From positions 1 through 64,000 of the forward strand of contig NZ_BLAD01000084.1 of NCBI RefSeq assembly GCF_009687845.1: a stretch of 64,000 nt of DNA. Reading direction: 5' to 3'. Origin of the DNA: Acrocarpospora corrugata (GTDB taxonomy: Bacteria; Actinomycetota; Actinomycetes; Streptosporangiales; Streptosporangiaceae). The notes beneath the pieces are model-generated. The model had not been told where the DNA came from and made no database searches. It worked only from the letters and a program-made list of their open reading frames with translations. The position numbers and the translations under genes were made by a program. Shown here in pieces: positions 7,977 through 17,700 of the stretch. The stretch's first letter is position 1. Each line of letters opens with the position of its first letter.

Positions 7977-8760
7977 CCCCGGGCGCGCGCAGGATCCCGA
8001 GGCGCTGCGCGCGCAGGACGGCCGACAGGCGGTCGGCGGCGCCGAGCTTGCGGTAGAGCTTCTCCTGGTGTTTTTCGACGGTACGGATGGAGATGTTCAG
8101 GCGGCGGGCGATGCCGTACGCCGAATGACCGTCGGCCATCGCGGTGAGGACCACCAGCTCCCTTGGGGTGATCTTGAGGTCGGTCACCACCGCGTCCGCC
8201 GAGCGTGACCCGCTCTCGCGCCATCGGTCCAGGTAGCGCAGGTGCCGGTCGACGGCGATCAGCAGCGGCTGGAGCCGCCGGGCGACCGAGAGGTCGCGTT
8301 CGGCGAAGTCACGGTTGGCGAGCTGGATGGAGAGCCCGCGGAACGGTTTGGCCTGTAGGGGGACGCCGAGCGCGTGGGTGGTGCCGAAGAGTTCGCGCAT
8401 CTTCGCGTACGCCTCGGTGCGGCGCCACGATCGATTGGGCATCAGGTCGCTGCCCCGCATGGGGGTGAGCGATTCGGTCACGCCGTAATGCACGGAAAGC
8501 GGATGTTCGGTGATGATCGTCCGGTGGACCGGCGAGCCTGGCGGGACCTGGTGGGCCGCCAGGCCTGGCTCGATGTCGAGCATTTCGCCGTCGAATCGGG
8601 AGTAGTCCACCTTCACGCGGGTGAACACGTCGGCCCGGAAAAGCGAGTCGAGCAGTTCCTGGCCGATGAGCTGCCACGCGTCCCCCGGTTCGCGGGCCTG
8701 AATGAGGGCGGCGGCGAGCCCGATCATCCGGTCGTAGTCACGCGTGGACGGCTGCGACAT
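7963..8760 (-). CDS. LuxR-family transcriptional regulator
   Basis: About 265 residues. The C-terminal 65 residues are a LuxR/FixJ-type helix-turn-helix (LKITPRELVVLTAMADGHS, IARRLNISIRTVEKHQEKLY, KLGAADR). The N-terminal 190 residues are a possible sensor domain (GAF-like in length) with no motif I can name; no response-regulator aspartate pocket is seen. The ATG at 8760 follows GGGGGAG on the minus strand; an upstream extension to 8889 has poor coding character. It is convergent with the P450 gene and divergent from the unknown gene at 8912. Confidence 0.85.
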   Translation of the reverse strand: MSQPSTRDYDRMIGLAAALIQAREPGDAWQLIGQELLDSLFRADVFTRVKVDYSRFDGEMLDIEPGLAAHQVPPGSPVHRTIITEHPLSVHYGVTESLTPMRGSDLMPNRSWRRTEAYAKMRELFGTTHALGVPLQAKPFRGLSIQLANRDFAERDLSVARRLQPLLIAVDRHLRYLDRWRESGSRSADAVVTDLKITPRELVVLTAMADGHSAYGIARRLNISIRTVEKHQEKLYRKLGAADRLSAVLRAQRLGILRAPGVRRE

Positions 8761-8911
8761 GGACTCCCCCGACCTCGCTCGTCTCCCCTCCATTGATACG
8801 TAAGCGGAGACCTGCCGTCGATAGCCGCCTTGTTTCGGCTCTGGAAACCATTTGTGCACGCCGCCGGCCGCGCGGTTCCATTGGATCACTACCAGTCACT
8901 CATGGAGAAAC

Positions 8912-9754
8912 GTGGCCCACAAACAGCTGAGACCTGCCAACGCGCGCCAGACCGACGACCGGCTCAAACTCCACCTGCGGACGATCCGAGCCGACGGCCG
9001 CGAATTCCAGGTCATCACCCTGCGGCCCGGCACCCGAGCCAGATTCTCGACGAACTATTACCACGGAACCTGGCACGTCCTCTCCGACCCACACGGCGCC
9101 CGGCTACTGGCCAGACTGCTCTGGGGCCTTTCCTACCAACGCCGTCCGGACACCCTCATCGTCATCGGCCACGACCACCTCGACCCCAACCCCTTCGACG
9201 CGGAAACGCCCACGCCCATCGCGCTGGTCCCCGCCGACCTGACCCACCTTCCCCACAAGACCGCCAATCGAGTACGGCAAAGCCTCTCCGCGCCAGGACC
9301 CTCGCGAAGCACGGTTCGCTGGCACACCTGGGGACTGGACGCCGAAGTCGACCGCTACCGGTCGATGCGGGCCGATCGCAGCTGGTGGCAGGAATACCAC
9401 CCCGATCCCGACAGCCGGGGAGCCGAAGTGAACATGATCGGCGGCATGCTCACCTTCCGCGGCTCCGCAACCCTCCTCCGCAGCTGGGCACTTGGCGTGG
9501 CCACGCTGGGCGAGCACCTCTACTACGGCATGGACTACGTCGAAATCGACCATCCCGATTACGAGGTATGCAGATCCAACGGCGAAGTCCAAACCTTCCT
9601 CGACTACCACCGGAAGGTATCCACCGCCAAAGTCTCCAGACGCGAAATCCTGAGTTCCGCCCCGGCATCAACCGACCCGGCCACTCTCCGCCCACTCATC
9701 TGGAACCACACCGAAACGATCCGCGACCGCCGACGGCCTTTGAAGGCTACGTAG
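8912..9754 (+). CDS. Conserved-looking protein of unknown function
   Basis: A 280-residue soluble protein starting at GTG with GGAG four bases upstream. I do not recognise the family. It is rich in Arg, His and Trp (HTWGLDAEVDRYRSMRADRSWWQEYHPDP), has no signal peptide or membrane segment, and contains TLIVIGHDHLDPNPFD, which looks like a beta-strand followed by an acidic/His loop. Codon use is typical of the neighbours, so it is likely a real gene. It is divergent from the LuxR regulator (150-bp gap) and converges on the MazG-like gene with only 10 bases between stops. Confidence 0.7.
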   Translation: MAHKQLRPANARQTDDRLKLHLRTIRADGREFQVITLRPGTRARFSTNYYHGTWHVLSDPHGARLLARLLWGLSYQRRPDTLIVIGHDHLDPNPFDAETPTPIALVPADLTHLPHKTANRVRQSLSAPGPSRSTVRWHTWGLDAEVDRYRSMRADRSWWQEYHPDPDSRGAEVNMIGGMLTFRGSATLLRSWALGVATLGEHLYYGMDYVEIDHPDYEVCRSNGEVQTFLDYHRKVSTAKVSRREILSSAPASTDPATLRPLIWNHTETIRDRRRPLKAT

Positions 9755-9764
9755 AGCGCCGAAT

Positions 9765-10121
9765 TCAGTTGGTTGCCGGTGGCGCCTTGCGGGCGGAACC
9801 CCGGTAGAGAGCAGGGTCGTAGCGGCGGGCGCTTTCATCGAGCTTGGCGTGTGCGGCGGCGACTAGGTCGATACCGAGAACATCGGCGAGGCGGATCAGG
9901 TAGAGGGTTACATCGCCGATCTCCGCACGCACCCGACCAAGCGCCTCGTCGTCCAGGTGCTGGGACTCATCAGCCGTCAGCCACTGAAATTCGGCCACCA
10001 ACTCGCCGACTTCACCGGAAAGCGCCATGGCGAGGTTCTTGGGCGTGTGGAACTGCTCCCATTCCCGGACCCGCACGAATTCCCGCAGGCGCACGGCCAG
10101 CTCTTCGAGATCGGTCGTCAT
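9765..10121 (-). CDS. MazG-like nucleotide pyrophosphohydrolase
   Basis: A 118-residue all-helical protein with the MazG/dCTP-pyrophosphatase metal-binding pattern: NLAMALSGEVGELVAEFQW (ExxE helix) and VRAEIGDVTLYLIRLADVLGID (ExxD helix). Such enzymes hydrolyse non-canonical or excess NTPs/dNTPs to the monophosphate and pyrophosphate (house-cleaning, or depletion of nucleotides during phage attack). The ATG at 10119-10121 was chosen because it gives the family length; an upstream extension to 10295 has no family features. It sits alone on its strand between a gene of unknown function and a DUF6461-like pair. Confidence 0.85.
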   Translation of the reverse strand: MTTDLEELAVRLREFVRVREWEQFHTPKNLAMALSGEVGELVAEFQWLTADESQHLDDEALGRVRAEIGDVTLYLIRLADVLGIDLVAAAHAKLDESARRYDPALYRGSARKAPPATN

Positions 10122-10269
10122 GTCTGGTGACCCTAACGCACCTGAGCAGGGCGTCCTGGTGTCGGCCAGCCCTCCTGATATCAGGATCCAGTCGCACACA
10201 TGCTCGACATCTCCTGTACCTTGATCGCTGCGCTTCGTTTCCTCACCAAGCGGATCAGGCCAGCCGACC

Positions 10270-10500
10270 ATGAGCACTCCCTTTGACGTGTACACCCGAC
10301 TGCGTCACCTTTTCCCCGATCATGGGTGTTTGTCCTGGATCAGAACCGGCGACACAACCTTCCCCAACCTGGTCCGCTGCTTAGGCGGGGACGAAGCCAC
10401 CACAGAAGCGGCCACGTGGGATGAGGTGGGAAGCACGGCGTACGAGGATCTGGACGAGGACACCGCGGGCATCATGCTGGTCGCCCGGCACGGCGAGTGA
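10270..10500 (+). CDS. DUF6461-like protein, N-terminal piece (apparent frameshift)
   Basis: A 76-residue frame, starting at ATG, containing HGCLSWIRTGDTT, VRCLGGDEATTEAATWDEV and IMLVARHGE. These look like the first half of a DUF6461 protein, in which this point normally continues as a G-[DE]-W-T-x-x-x-E-P strand. Here the reading frame ends in TGA (10498-10500) right after HGE, and the missing W-T-V-L-V-E-P continues in the next frame. Restoring one G after base 10499 gives GAG TGG ACG GTG and joins the two pieces. Function of the family is unknown. Confidence 0.6.
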   Translation: MSTPFDVYTRLRHLFPDHGCLSWIRTGDTTFPNLVRCLGGDEATTEAATWDEVGSTAYEDLDEDTAGIMLVARHGE

Positions 10501-11378
10501 CGGTGCTGGTGGAGCCGTTCACCGTGCGCGGCTCCAGTCCGACGATCCTGCGTGCAGTCGCCGCAGACATTGAGGCTTACAGCATCCTCTGGACGACAAA
10601 TCTGGATATCGCCATCACGTACGTGGCGAAAGGGCAGCTTGTCGCCACTCTTGACGCGTTCGATCTGGACAGTATGCCCCCGAGATCCGGTCGTGCCTGG
10701 CTGGCGGCGCTGCCCGTGACGGCGGAGCAGTGGTCGGACAACTGGATGGCCGCCGCGCTGGCCGTCGGCGAAGAACTGTCCGGGGTTCGCCTGGACCGCG
10801 CATGGCTTGGACAATCACACCAAAGCGTCCGGCTCTATCCTCTTCCACCCCGGGAACCGAGCCTGGAAGACCTACTCGACGCCGACATGCGCGCCATCGC
10901 CGCCCAGGATCCCCGCATCGGGGCAATCACGGCAGAACCCACCCACGACAAACTCCCGGAGATCATTCGCATCGCAGCCGAACTGGCCGTGACCACCACC
11001 GGCCTGGACGGCCCTCTCATCGACGAGGCGATGCGCCTGATCGACACCGGCGACCGTGGCGAAGCCGCCCGCGAGGTGAGCGACCGCCTCCACGCCCTCC
11101 GCGACGAATACCGGGCCCAGATCCCCATCGCGCAACGCGCTACGACCGATCGGGGAGAGGTAGACATCGTTGGTCACGACAGCGAATATGGCCGCCTGGT
11201 GCTGAAGACCAACGCGGTGGAAGCGCTCTGCTACGCGCTGAACCCCACCATCGAACTCGTCGACGCGGCCCGTCGAACCGTCCTAGCCGCCGGCATGACC
11301 CAGCTCAGCCAGGAAAACGGCGACAGCGATCGGGAACGCACACTGAGCGTGATCACCTACTGCCTCCAAACCCGGTAG
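10497..11378 (+). CDS. DUF6461-like protein, C-terminal piece
   Basis: A 293-residue frame that can start at GTG 10497 (GTGA overlap with the preceding stop) and begins TVLVEPFTVRGSSPTILRAV, the expected continuation of the 10270 gene. After the DUF6461-like part (LVATLDAFDLDSMPPRSGRAW) it has about 190 further residues, mostly helical, with no family I recognise. Either this is one gene broken by a one-base deletion (or sequencing error), or the two halves are made separately by coupled translation. I favour a frameshift because the split falls inside a predicted beta-strand. Confidence 0.6.
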   Translation: MTVLVEPFTVRGSSPTILRAVAADIEAYSILWTTNLDIAITYVAKGQLVATLDAFDLDSMPPRSGRAWLAALPVTAEQWSDNWMAAALAVGEELSGVRLDRAWLGQSHQSVRLYPLPPREPSLEDLLDADMRAIAAQDPRIGAITAEPTHDKLPEIIRIAAELAVTTTGLDGPLIDEAMRLIDTGDRGEAAREVSDRLHALRDEYRAQIPIAQRATTDRGEVDIVGHDSEYGRLVLKTNAVEALCYALNPTIELVDAARRTVLAAGMTQLSQENGDSDRERTLSVITYCLQTR

Positions 11379-11406
11379 TTCGCACAAACAGATCCGGAGG
11401 CAGAAA

Positions 11407-11946
11407 GTGGCATATAACGCTCGCGTCGCCCCGGTGCGGCAGTCGTATACCCTGTTCTGGTGGTGGTGGCTGGCCTTCGGCGTGGCGTTGTCGGACTCGG
11501 CTTGGATGATCTTTTTTCTGGTGCTACCCGAGTTCGCGATGTACGGATCGATCAGCTGCGGTTGGACGACCTACAGCGATTCGCCTCAGTGGAAGTGGGA
11601 GTGGCTGGCCAGGCTCGCACCCGTCGACGCCTTCCTGGTCATCGCGATACCCGTCCTGCTGATCCTGTTAATCATCCTGATCGCCCGTCGCGGCGCAGGT
11701 CATCCCCGCGCACATCAGTGGAGCGCTTTCGCCGCCATCACCCTGTTCGTCGTCGACTATCTGGTGATGCGCGCCTCGATCTGCGTGAATCCAATCCCGC
11801 TGGGCGCCAACTGCACCGCGGACCCGGCCACCTTCAGCACCCTGACCTGGGAACAGGTCACGTGGGCCTTCGCTCCGGCCATATTCGTCGTGATCGGCGC
11901 GGCGATGGGCCTGCGCCCGATGACAGCCTCGCGGCGCCGGCCCTGA
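11407..11946 (+). CDS. Small integral membrane protein, unknown function
   Basis: A 179-residue membrane protein starting at GTG, with GGAGG seven bases upstream. It has about four hydrophobic segments: FWWWWLAFGVALSDSAWMIF with the following FFLVLPEF, VDAFLVIAIPVLLILLIILIA, WSAFAAITLFVVDYLVM, and VTWAFAPAIFVVIGAAMGL. Several Cys residues (SCGW, ICVNP, NCTAD) lie in loops and could pair outside the membrane. It follows the DUF6461-like frame by 28 bases and may share its transcript. No family recognised. Confidence 0.75.
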   Translation: MAYNARVAPVRQSYTLFWWWWLAFGVALSDSAWMIFFLVLPEFAMYGSISCGWTTYSDSPQWKWEWLARLAPVDAFLVIAIPVLLILLIILIARRGAGHPRAHQWSAFAAITLFVVDYLVMRASICVNPIPLGANCTADPATFSTLTWEQVTWAFAPAIFVVIGAAMGLRPMTASRRRP

Positions 11947-12110
11947 GGTCGGCGAGAGCCACCCCGACTAGCACCCACACCTGAGGATCCAGCCGGGCCA
12001 CCCGCGATTGAGGTCATGCTCTTGGCGAATGAGGTGCCGTCATTGTCCGAGACGGATAATGATCTGCGATTCCGCCGTCGTTCGTCCTTTCCATCGGGGA
12101 AACTGGCGGC

Positions 12111-13640
12111 ATGGCCCCTCAACCCGAGGATGTGCTCACGTTCGCCCATCTGAGTGCGCCGAATTCGGCGCTGTACCGGGACATCCTGCGTGTCTTCGCG
12201 CGGGCGAAAGAACGGTTCACCGTGCATCTCCGCCCGGAGGACGTCGCCGCCGAATTGCGCCGGGACAGCGATGAGCAGATCGGGGCGGCGCTGGAGAAGC
12301 TGGTGGCCTGGGGCAACCTGCACGCGGACGCCGACACCAGCCGGGTCACGTCGGTGGAGGATTTCCACCGCAAACGACAGCTGTTCCAGCTGACTCCGGC
12401 GGGACACGCGACCGAGCAGGCCATCGCGTTCTACGAGGAGGCGATCGGGCGGCGTGGCGCGCTGCAGTCGGTGGCGCTCGGCGATATCGCGGAGCAGCTC
12501 CGGGCGCTGGCGAGTCTGGCGGGTGAGGCCGAGCCCGATCCGGCCAAGGTGCATCTGCTCCTGATCTCTCTGGCGGAGCGGTTCTCGTCGCTGGCCGACA
12601 ACGCGCAGGCGTTCATGGGCTCGCTCCGGCGGGCGATCGATTTCTCCGACGGCAATGTGGCGGGGTTCATCGCGTACAAGGAACGGCTGATCGACTACAT
12701 CAATCGGTTCATCGCCGATCTGGCGAATTCGGGTGCTCGAATCGCCACCCTCCTGAACGAATTGGAGGAGCGCGAACACGAACGGCTGCTGTGGCAGGCC
12801 GCGCATCGCGAGGCCACCGACGCCGTGCCTGAGGGGGACGACACCGCCGACGCGTACGCCATCGCGGCGAACGACGCGTTCACGTCCTGGCAGAACCGGT
12901 GGCGTGGGCTCAGGGACTGGTTTCTCTCCCGGGACGGCGGGCGGCTGTCGCAGGCCAGGCTGCTGCGGCAGGCGGCGATCACCGCGATCAAGCAGCTCAT
13001 CGACACCGTCGGGCTGCTCAACGAACGCCGCTCGGGTCGTTCGGACCGGGCCGCGGACTTCCGCGTGCTGGCTCGCTGGTTCGCCGAGGCCCCGGACGAG
13101 GAGGCGATGCACCGGCTCTGGCGGTCGGCCTTCGGGCTGACCTCCGCGCGGCATCTCACCGTCACACCCGCGACGGTTGACCTGTGGCAGGACGTCCCGG
13201 CCTCGACGCCTTGGCGCGAGGCGCCGCCGATCAGGATCTCGCCTCAGCTTCGCCGTACCGGATCGTATGAGCGCCGGGGCAAGCCGAATCGGGTCACCGA
13301 TCGCAGTCAGGCTCGCCAGTTGCTGCGGGAGTTCGCTGACCGGGAAGCCGCGGAGACGGCCGCCGCTCGGGCGCGGCTGCATACCGATGGGCCTGTGCTG
13401 CTGTCGGAACTGGGGGTGCTCGATCCTCGGGCTTTCCGCCTGTTTCTCGGGCTGCTGGGTGACGCGCTGGCCGCGCGGCACCCGGACGAGACCGAGGTGA
13501 AGACGGTGACCAGTGACGGCTCGATGGAGGTGCGGCTCACCGTGGTCCCCGACGGGGGTCCGGTCCGCGTTCTGACGGCCGACGGTGTGCTCACCGGGCC
13601 CGAGCATGTGATCGAGATCACCGACCTGATGGCCTCATGA
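12111..13640 (+). CDS. jetA: Wadjet type II JetA, kleisin-like subunit (TIGR02677/DUF2397)
   Basis: A 509-residue protein of the TIGR02677 (DUF2397) type, first gene of a four-gene SMC-like operon. In Wadjet the complex bends and extrudes plasmid DNA, and JetA is the MukF-like kleisin that bridges the SMC heads. Visible features are an N-terminal winged-helix-like region (TVHLRPEDVAAELRRDSDEQIGAALEKLV), long helices in the middle and a C-terminal domain ending RVLTADGVLTGPEHVIEI. A candidate -10 box GATAAT lies at 12055-12060 and GGGGAAA precedes the ATG. The stop overlaps the next ATG (ATGA, 13637-13640). Assignment rests on family resemblance and operon order. Confidence 0.88.
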   Translation: MAPQPEDVLTFAHLSAPNSALYRDILRVFARAKERFTVHLRPEDVAAELRRDSDEQIGAALEKLVAWGNLHADADTSRVTSVEDFHRKRQLFQLTPAGHATEQAIAFYEEAIGRRGALQSVALGDIAEQLRALASLAGEAEPDPAKVHLLLISLAERFSSLADNAQAFMGSLRRAIDFSDGNVAGFIAYKERLIDYINRFIADLANSGARIATLLNELEEREHERLLWQAAHREATDAVPEGDDTADAYAIAANDAFTSWQNRWRGLRDWFLSRDGGRLSQARLLRQAAITAIKQLIDTVGLLNERRSGRSDRAADFRVLARWFAEAPDEEAMHRLWRSAFGLTSARHLTVTPATVDLWQDVPASTPWREAPPIRISPQLRRTGSYERRGKPNRVTDRSQARQLLREFADREAAETAAARARLHTDGPVLLSELGVLDPRAFRLFLGLLGDALAARHPDETEVKTVTSDGSMEVRLTVVPDGGPVRVLTADGVLTGPEHVIEITDLMAS

Positions 13641-14794
13641 CGCCGGAAGACCTGGCCCAGGCCCGGAAGGCGCTTCGGGGCCTGCTGGTCAAGCCGCTCC
13701 TGACCGTCGAGCACGACGCCGAGCTGCTGATCCTGGTCCGCCGTCATCTGACCGTGCTGCGTGAGTGGCTGACCCGCGAGACCGGATGGCGGCTGACGGC
13801 CGATTCGGAGACCGCACGGCTCTTCAAGGTGACGGCGGACACGTCCGACGTCACCCATCCGGCCAGGAGCGCACGGGGCGAGCCGTTCGGCAGGCGACGG
13901 TATGTGGTGCTCTGCCTGGCTCTGGCCGCGTTGGAGCGAGCGGATGCGCAGACGACGCTCGGAAGGTTGGCCGAGGACGTGCTCAGCTCCGCGGCCGAGC
14001 CTGAGCTGTCGGGAGGATCCTTTGTGTTCACCCTCGACAGCCGAGGCGAACGCACCGATCTGGTGGCCGTCGTGCGGCTGTTGCTGAACTGGGGAGTGTT
14101 GCGCAGGGTTTCGGGTGACGAGGAGGCGTACCTGACCGAGACCGGCGACGTGCTCTACGACGTGCGCCGGCCGGTGCTGGCGGCGCTGCTCACCGGGACG
14201 CGAGGACCGTCCACCATCACCGCGACCGCCTTCGAGGAACGGCTGGCCGAACTGACGGCCGAGCCCGTCGCCGACACCGACGACCTGCGCAATCAGGAAC
14301 TCCGCCGCCGCCTCACCCGGAAGCTTCTGGAGGACCCCGTGCTCTACTATCGCGGCCTGGACGAAGCCGAGCGCGCTTACCTGACGTCGCAACGGCATGC
14401 GATCACCAACAGGATCGAGCAGGCGACCGGCCTGATCGCGGAAGTGCGGGCCGAGGGCATCGCGATGGTGGACCCTGCCGACGAGCTGACCGACGTACGG
14501 ATGCCTGAGCAGCGAACCGACGGCCACGTCACTCTCCTGGTCGCCGAACGCCTGTCCACGGGCGAGGAATACACTCTCGACGAGCTCAGAGCTTTTGTCC
14601 GGCAGGCCGCCCTGAAGCACCTCGGGTTCTGGCGTAAGGGCGTCACCGACACCGGCGCCGAGCACGGCCTGCTGGCCCAGGCGCTGACCAGGCTCACCGC
14701 CCTCCGCCTGGCCGAGGTGGACGGGGATACCGTCCGCGGCCTGCCCGCCATCGCCCGCTATGCCGTGGCCAACCCCGTCATCAAGGGAGACTGA
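13637..14794 (+). CDS. jetB: Wadjet type II JetB, KITE-like subunit (TIGR02678/DUF2398)
   Basis: A 385-residue TIGR02678 (DUF2398) protein, corresponding by position to the MukE-like winged-helix subunit that binds the kleisin. It contains RKALRGLLVKPLLTVEHDAELL at the N-terminus, RRYVVLCLALAALERADAQTTL, and a winged-helix segment LLNWGVLRRVSGDEEAYL. The ATG overlaps the jetA stop by four bases, and its TGA shares one base with the jetC ATG (TGATG), so stoichiometric coupled translation is expected. No ATPase or nuclease motif is present, as expected for this subunit. Confidence 0.88.
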   Translation: MTPEDLAQARKALRGLLVKPLLTVEHDAELLILVRRHLTVLREWLTRETGWRLTADSETARLFKVTADTSDVTHPARSARGEPFGRRRYVVLCLALAALERADAQTTLGRLAEDVLSSAAEPELSGGSFVFTLDSRGERTDLVAVVRLLLNWGVLRRVSGDEEAYLTETGDVLYDVRRPVLAALLTGTRGPSTITATAFEERLAELTAEPVADTDDLRNQELRRRLTRKLLEDPVLYYRGLDEAERAYLTSQRHAITNRIEQATGLIAEVRAEGIAMVDPADELTDVRMPEQRTDGHVTLLVAERLSTGEEYTLDELRAFVRQAALKHLGFWRKGVTDTGAEHGLLAQALTRLTALRLAEVDGDTVRGLPAIARYAVANPVIKGD

Positions 14795-17700
14795 TGCCGA
14801 CCGCCCCGACCTCGGAACGCTGGAAGCCGCTGCGTGCCGGGCTCGTCGACATGTTCTACTACGACGTGGAAGAGTTCCACTTCCACCAGGGCCGCCTGCT
14901 CCTGCGCGGCAACAACGGCACGGGCAAATCCAAAGTGCTGGCGCTGACCCTGCCTTTCCTCCTCGATGGAGAGCTCTCCCCGCACCGCGTCGAACCGGAT
15001 GGCGACCACCGGAAGCGGATGGAGTGGAATCTGCTGCTGGACGGCAAGCACCCGCATCCGGAACGGCTCGGCTACACCTGGCTGGAGTTCGGCCGCCTGA
15101 ACGCGGACGGAAGCCCGGAGTTCCGTACCATCGGGTGCGGCCTGAAGGCGGTCAAGGACCGCGGTATCGCCCGGAGCTGGTTCTTCGTCACCCAGCAGCG
15201 CGTCGGCGTCGACCTGCACCTGATATCTCCGAGCGGCACCGCGCTCACCAGGGACAAGCTCCGCGACGCCGTCGAAGGAGCCGGACTGGTCTTCGACCGC
15301 GCCGCCGACTATCGCCGCGCGGTCGACGACGCCCTGTTCGGACTGGGCGAATACCGTTACGCGGCGCTGGTCAACCTGCTCATCCAGCTACGCCAGCCGC
15401 AACTGTCCAAGAAACCGGATGAGAAGCGCCTCTCCCGAGCCCTCACCGAGGCACTGCCCCCGCTGAGCCCCGCCTTGATCGCGACGGTGGCCGACGCGTT
15501 CCGCGGCCTCGACGAGGAACGCGACGCGCTCCGCACCCTGACGGAGGCGCGCCAGGCGGCGGACGACTTCCTGACCCACTACCGCCGGTACGCCGCCATC
15601 GCCGCCAAACGCAAGGCCGCCGCCCCCCGGCAGACCCACAGCCGGTACGAACACCTCAGCCGCGACCTGATCGACGCCGACACCCGGCACACCCGCGCCG
15701 ACGCCGACCTGGTGACCGCGCGTGCCACGCTCGACGACCTGGCGGCCCAGCAGGTCAGACTCGACGCCAGAGCCGAAGCGCTCCGGCAGAGCCCCGAGAT
15801 GCGGGACGCGGAACGCCTCAGGCAGACCGGCGCCGAGGCGAGCCGGCTGGCCGCTCACGCCCTGCGGAGCGAGCAGGAACGCGACCGCCTCGCCATCGAC
15901 GTCGGCCGGGTGCGGATCAGGGCCACGGCCGCCGACGGCAAAGCCGAAGCGGCGGCCCGCGAACTCCTTGCCGCCGGTGACCTGGCCGTGGCGGCGTCCC
16001 GCGCGGCGCGCTGCGAGACGGCGCATCTGGCCCTCGTGGACGGGGTCACCGATCCCGGTCAGGTGCGCGCGGCCAAGCGGGAATCCGAAGCCTTGGCCGT
16101 ACGGCGCGAGCAGGCGGTGACCGGCCTGGAACGGCTCCTGAAACAGGTGGCGGAGGCGCGAGGACGGCTGGCCGGAGCGCAGGCCGACGTGGATCGGCTG
16201 AGTGCGGAGCTGCAGGCCGCCGCCGAACGCATCGGTGCCGCCGAGGAGGCCACGGACGCGGCGAGGGACGAGCTCAGCCGCGCCTACGGGCGCTATCTGG
16301 CGGAGCTCACCGAACTGCGGATCGAGGATCCCGACGCCGTACTGGCGGCGATGGACTCCTGGGCGGTCACGGCCAACGGGCCCAACCCGGCCACAGTGCT
16401 GGTGGACGACGCGGCCAGAGCCGCCCCCATCCTGCTCGGCGGCCAAGGGGCCGAGCTCAACGGCGCACTGCGCGCAGCCCGCGCGACCGCCGCCGAACTG
16501 GGCGCCGAGATCGCCAAGCTGGAGGCGGGCGGCCATGACACCCCGCCGATCCCGCACACGCGCGGGCCACAGGCGCGGCTCGGCCGTCCCGGCGCGCCGC
16601 TGTGGAAGGTGATCGACTTCGCCGGGGCCGTACCCGCCGATCATCGCGCCGGGCTCGAAGGCGCGCTGGAGGCCGCCGGGATCCTGGACGCCTGGGTGAC
16701 TCCGGACGGAAACCTCCTCGTCGAGAACGACACGGTCGTCCTGCCAGTCGGGCCCGTGGCCGGACCTACCTGCGCCGGTCTCCTGCGTCCGGTCATCGAT
16801 CGCGCCGACCCGCAGGCCGCCGCCCTGTCCGATGACGTGGTCGAGCGCGTGCTCGCCGCGATCGGGCTCGGCGCGGGGCACGGGCCGGCCTGGGTGACCG
16901 TGGACGGGCGATGGGCCAACGGCGTGCTCACGGGGTCGTACCGCAAAACCAGCGCCGACTACATCGGCGAGGGGGCCCGCGAGGCCGCGCGCCGCGCCAA
17001 ACTGATCGGGCTCCGCGCCGAGCTGGCGCGGAAGGAACGCCAGATCGACGACCTGGCTTCGCAGGTCAGGGCGCTGACCGTGCGCCAGGACGCGCTCGCC
17101 GCCGAACATCGTGCCCTGCCGTCCGACGCCCCCGTCCGTGAGGCGCACGTCAGGCTCGCCGCCGAGCACGGCAGACGCCGGGAACTGGTCGCCCAGCACA
17201 CCCGCGCGGCCACGATCGCGCTCGAACGGCAACACGACCTGACGGAGGCCCGCACCCGTACCGACGAATTCGCCGGCGACGTCGGCCTGCCCACCGACGC
17301 GGAAAGCCTGGCCGACGTCAAGGCCGGTGTGGGCGAATATCGGCTGAGCTTGGCCCGGCTGTGGCCGGCCTTTCACGCCCTGCGCGAAGCGCGCGAAACC
17401 GTCGCCGACACCAGGACGCAGCTGGCCGAGGCCCAGCAGCGCCTGGACGCCGCGATCGAACTCTCGCTCGGCGCGCGAGCCGAGGCGGACGGGGCAGCGG
17501 AGATCCACCGCGTGCTGACCGAGACCGCCGGCGCGGCCGTCTCGGCTCTCAACCAGCAGTTCGATGAGGTACGGAAGGCGCAGCAGACCCGCGCGCAGGC
17601 GGAACGCGAGGTGCGCGGTCAGGAGCGGAAGGCGCTGGAGGAACGCGGGAAGGCGGAAGGCCAGCGCAACAACCTGCGCGTCCAGCTCGAAGAGGCGGCC

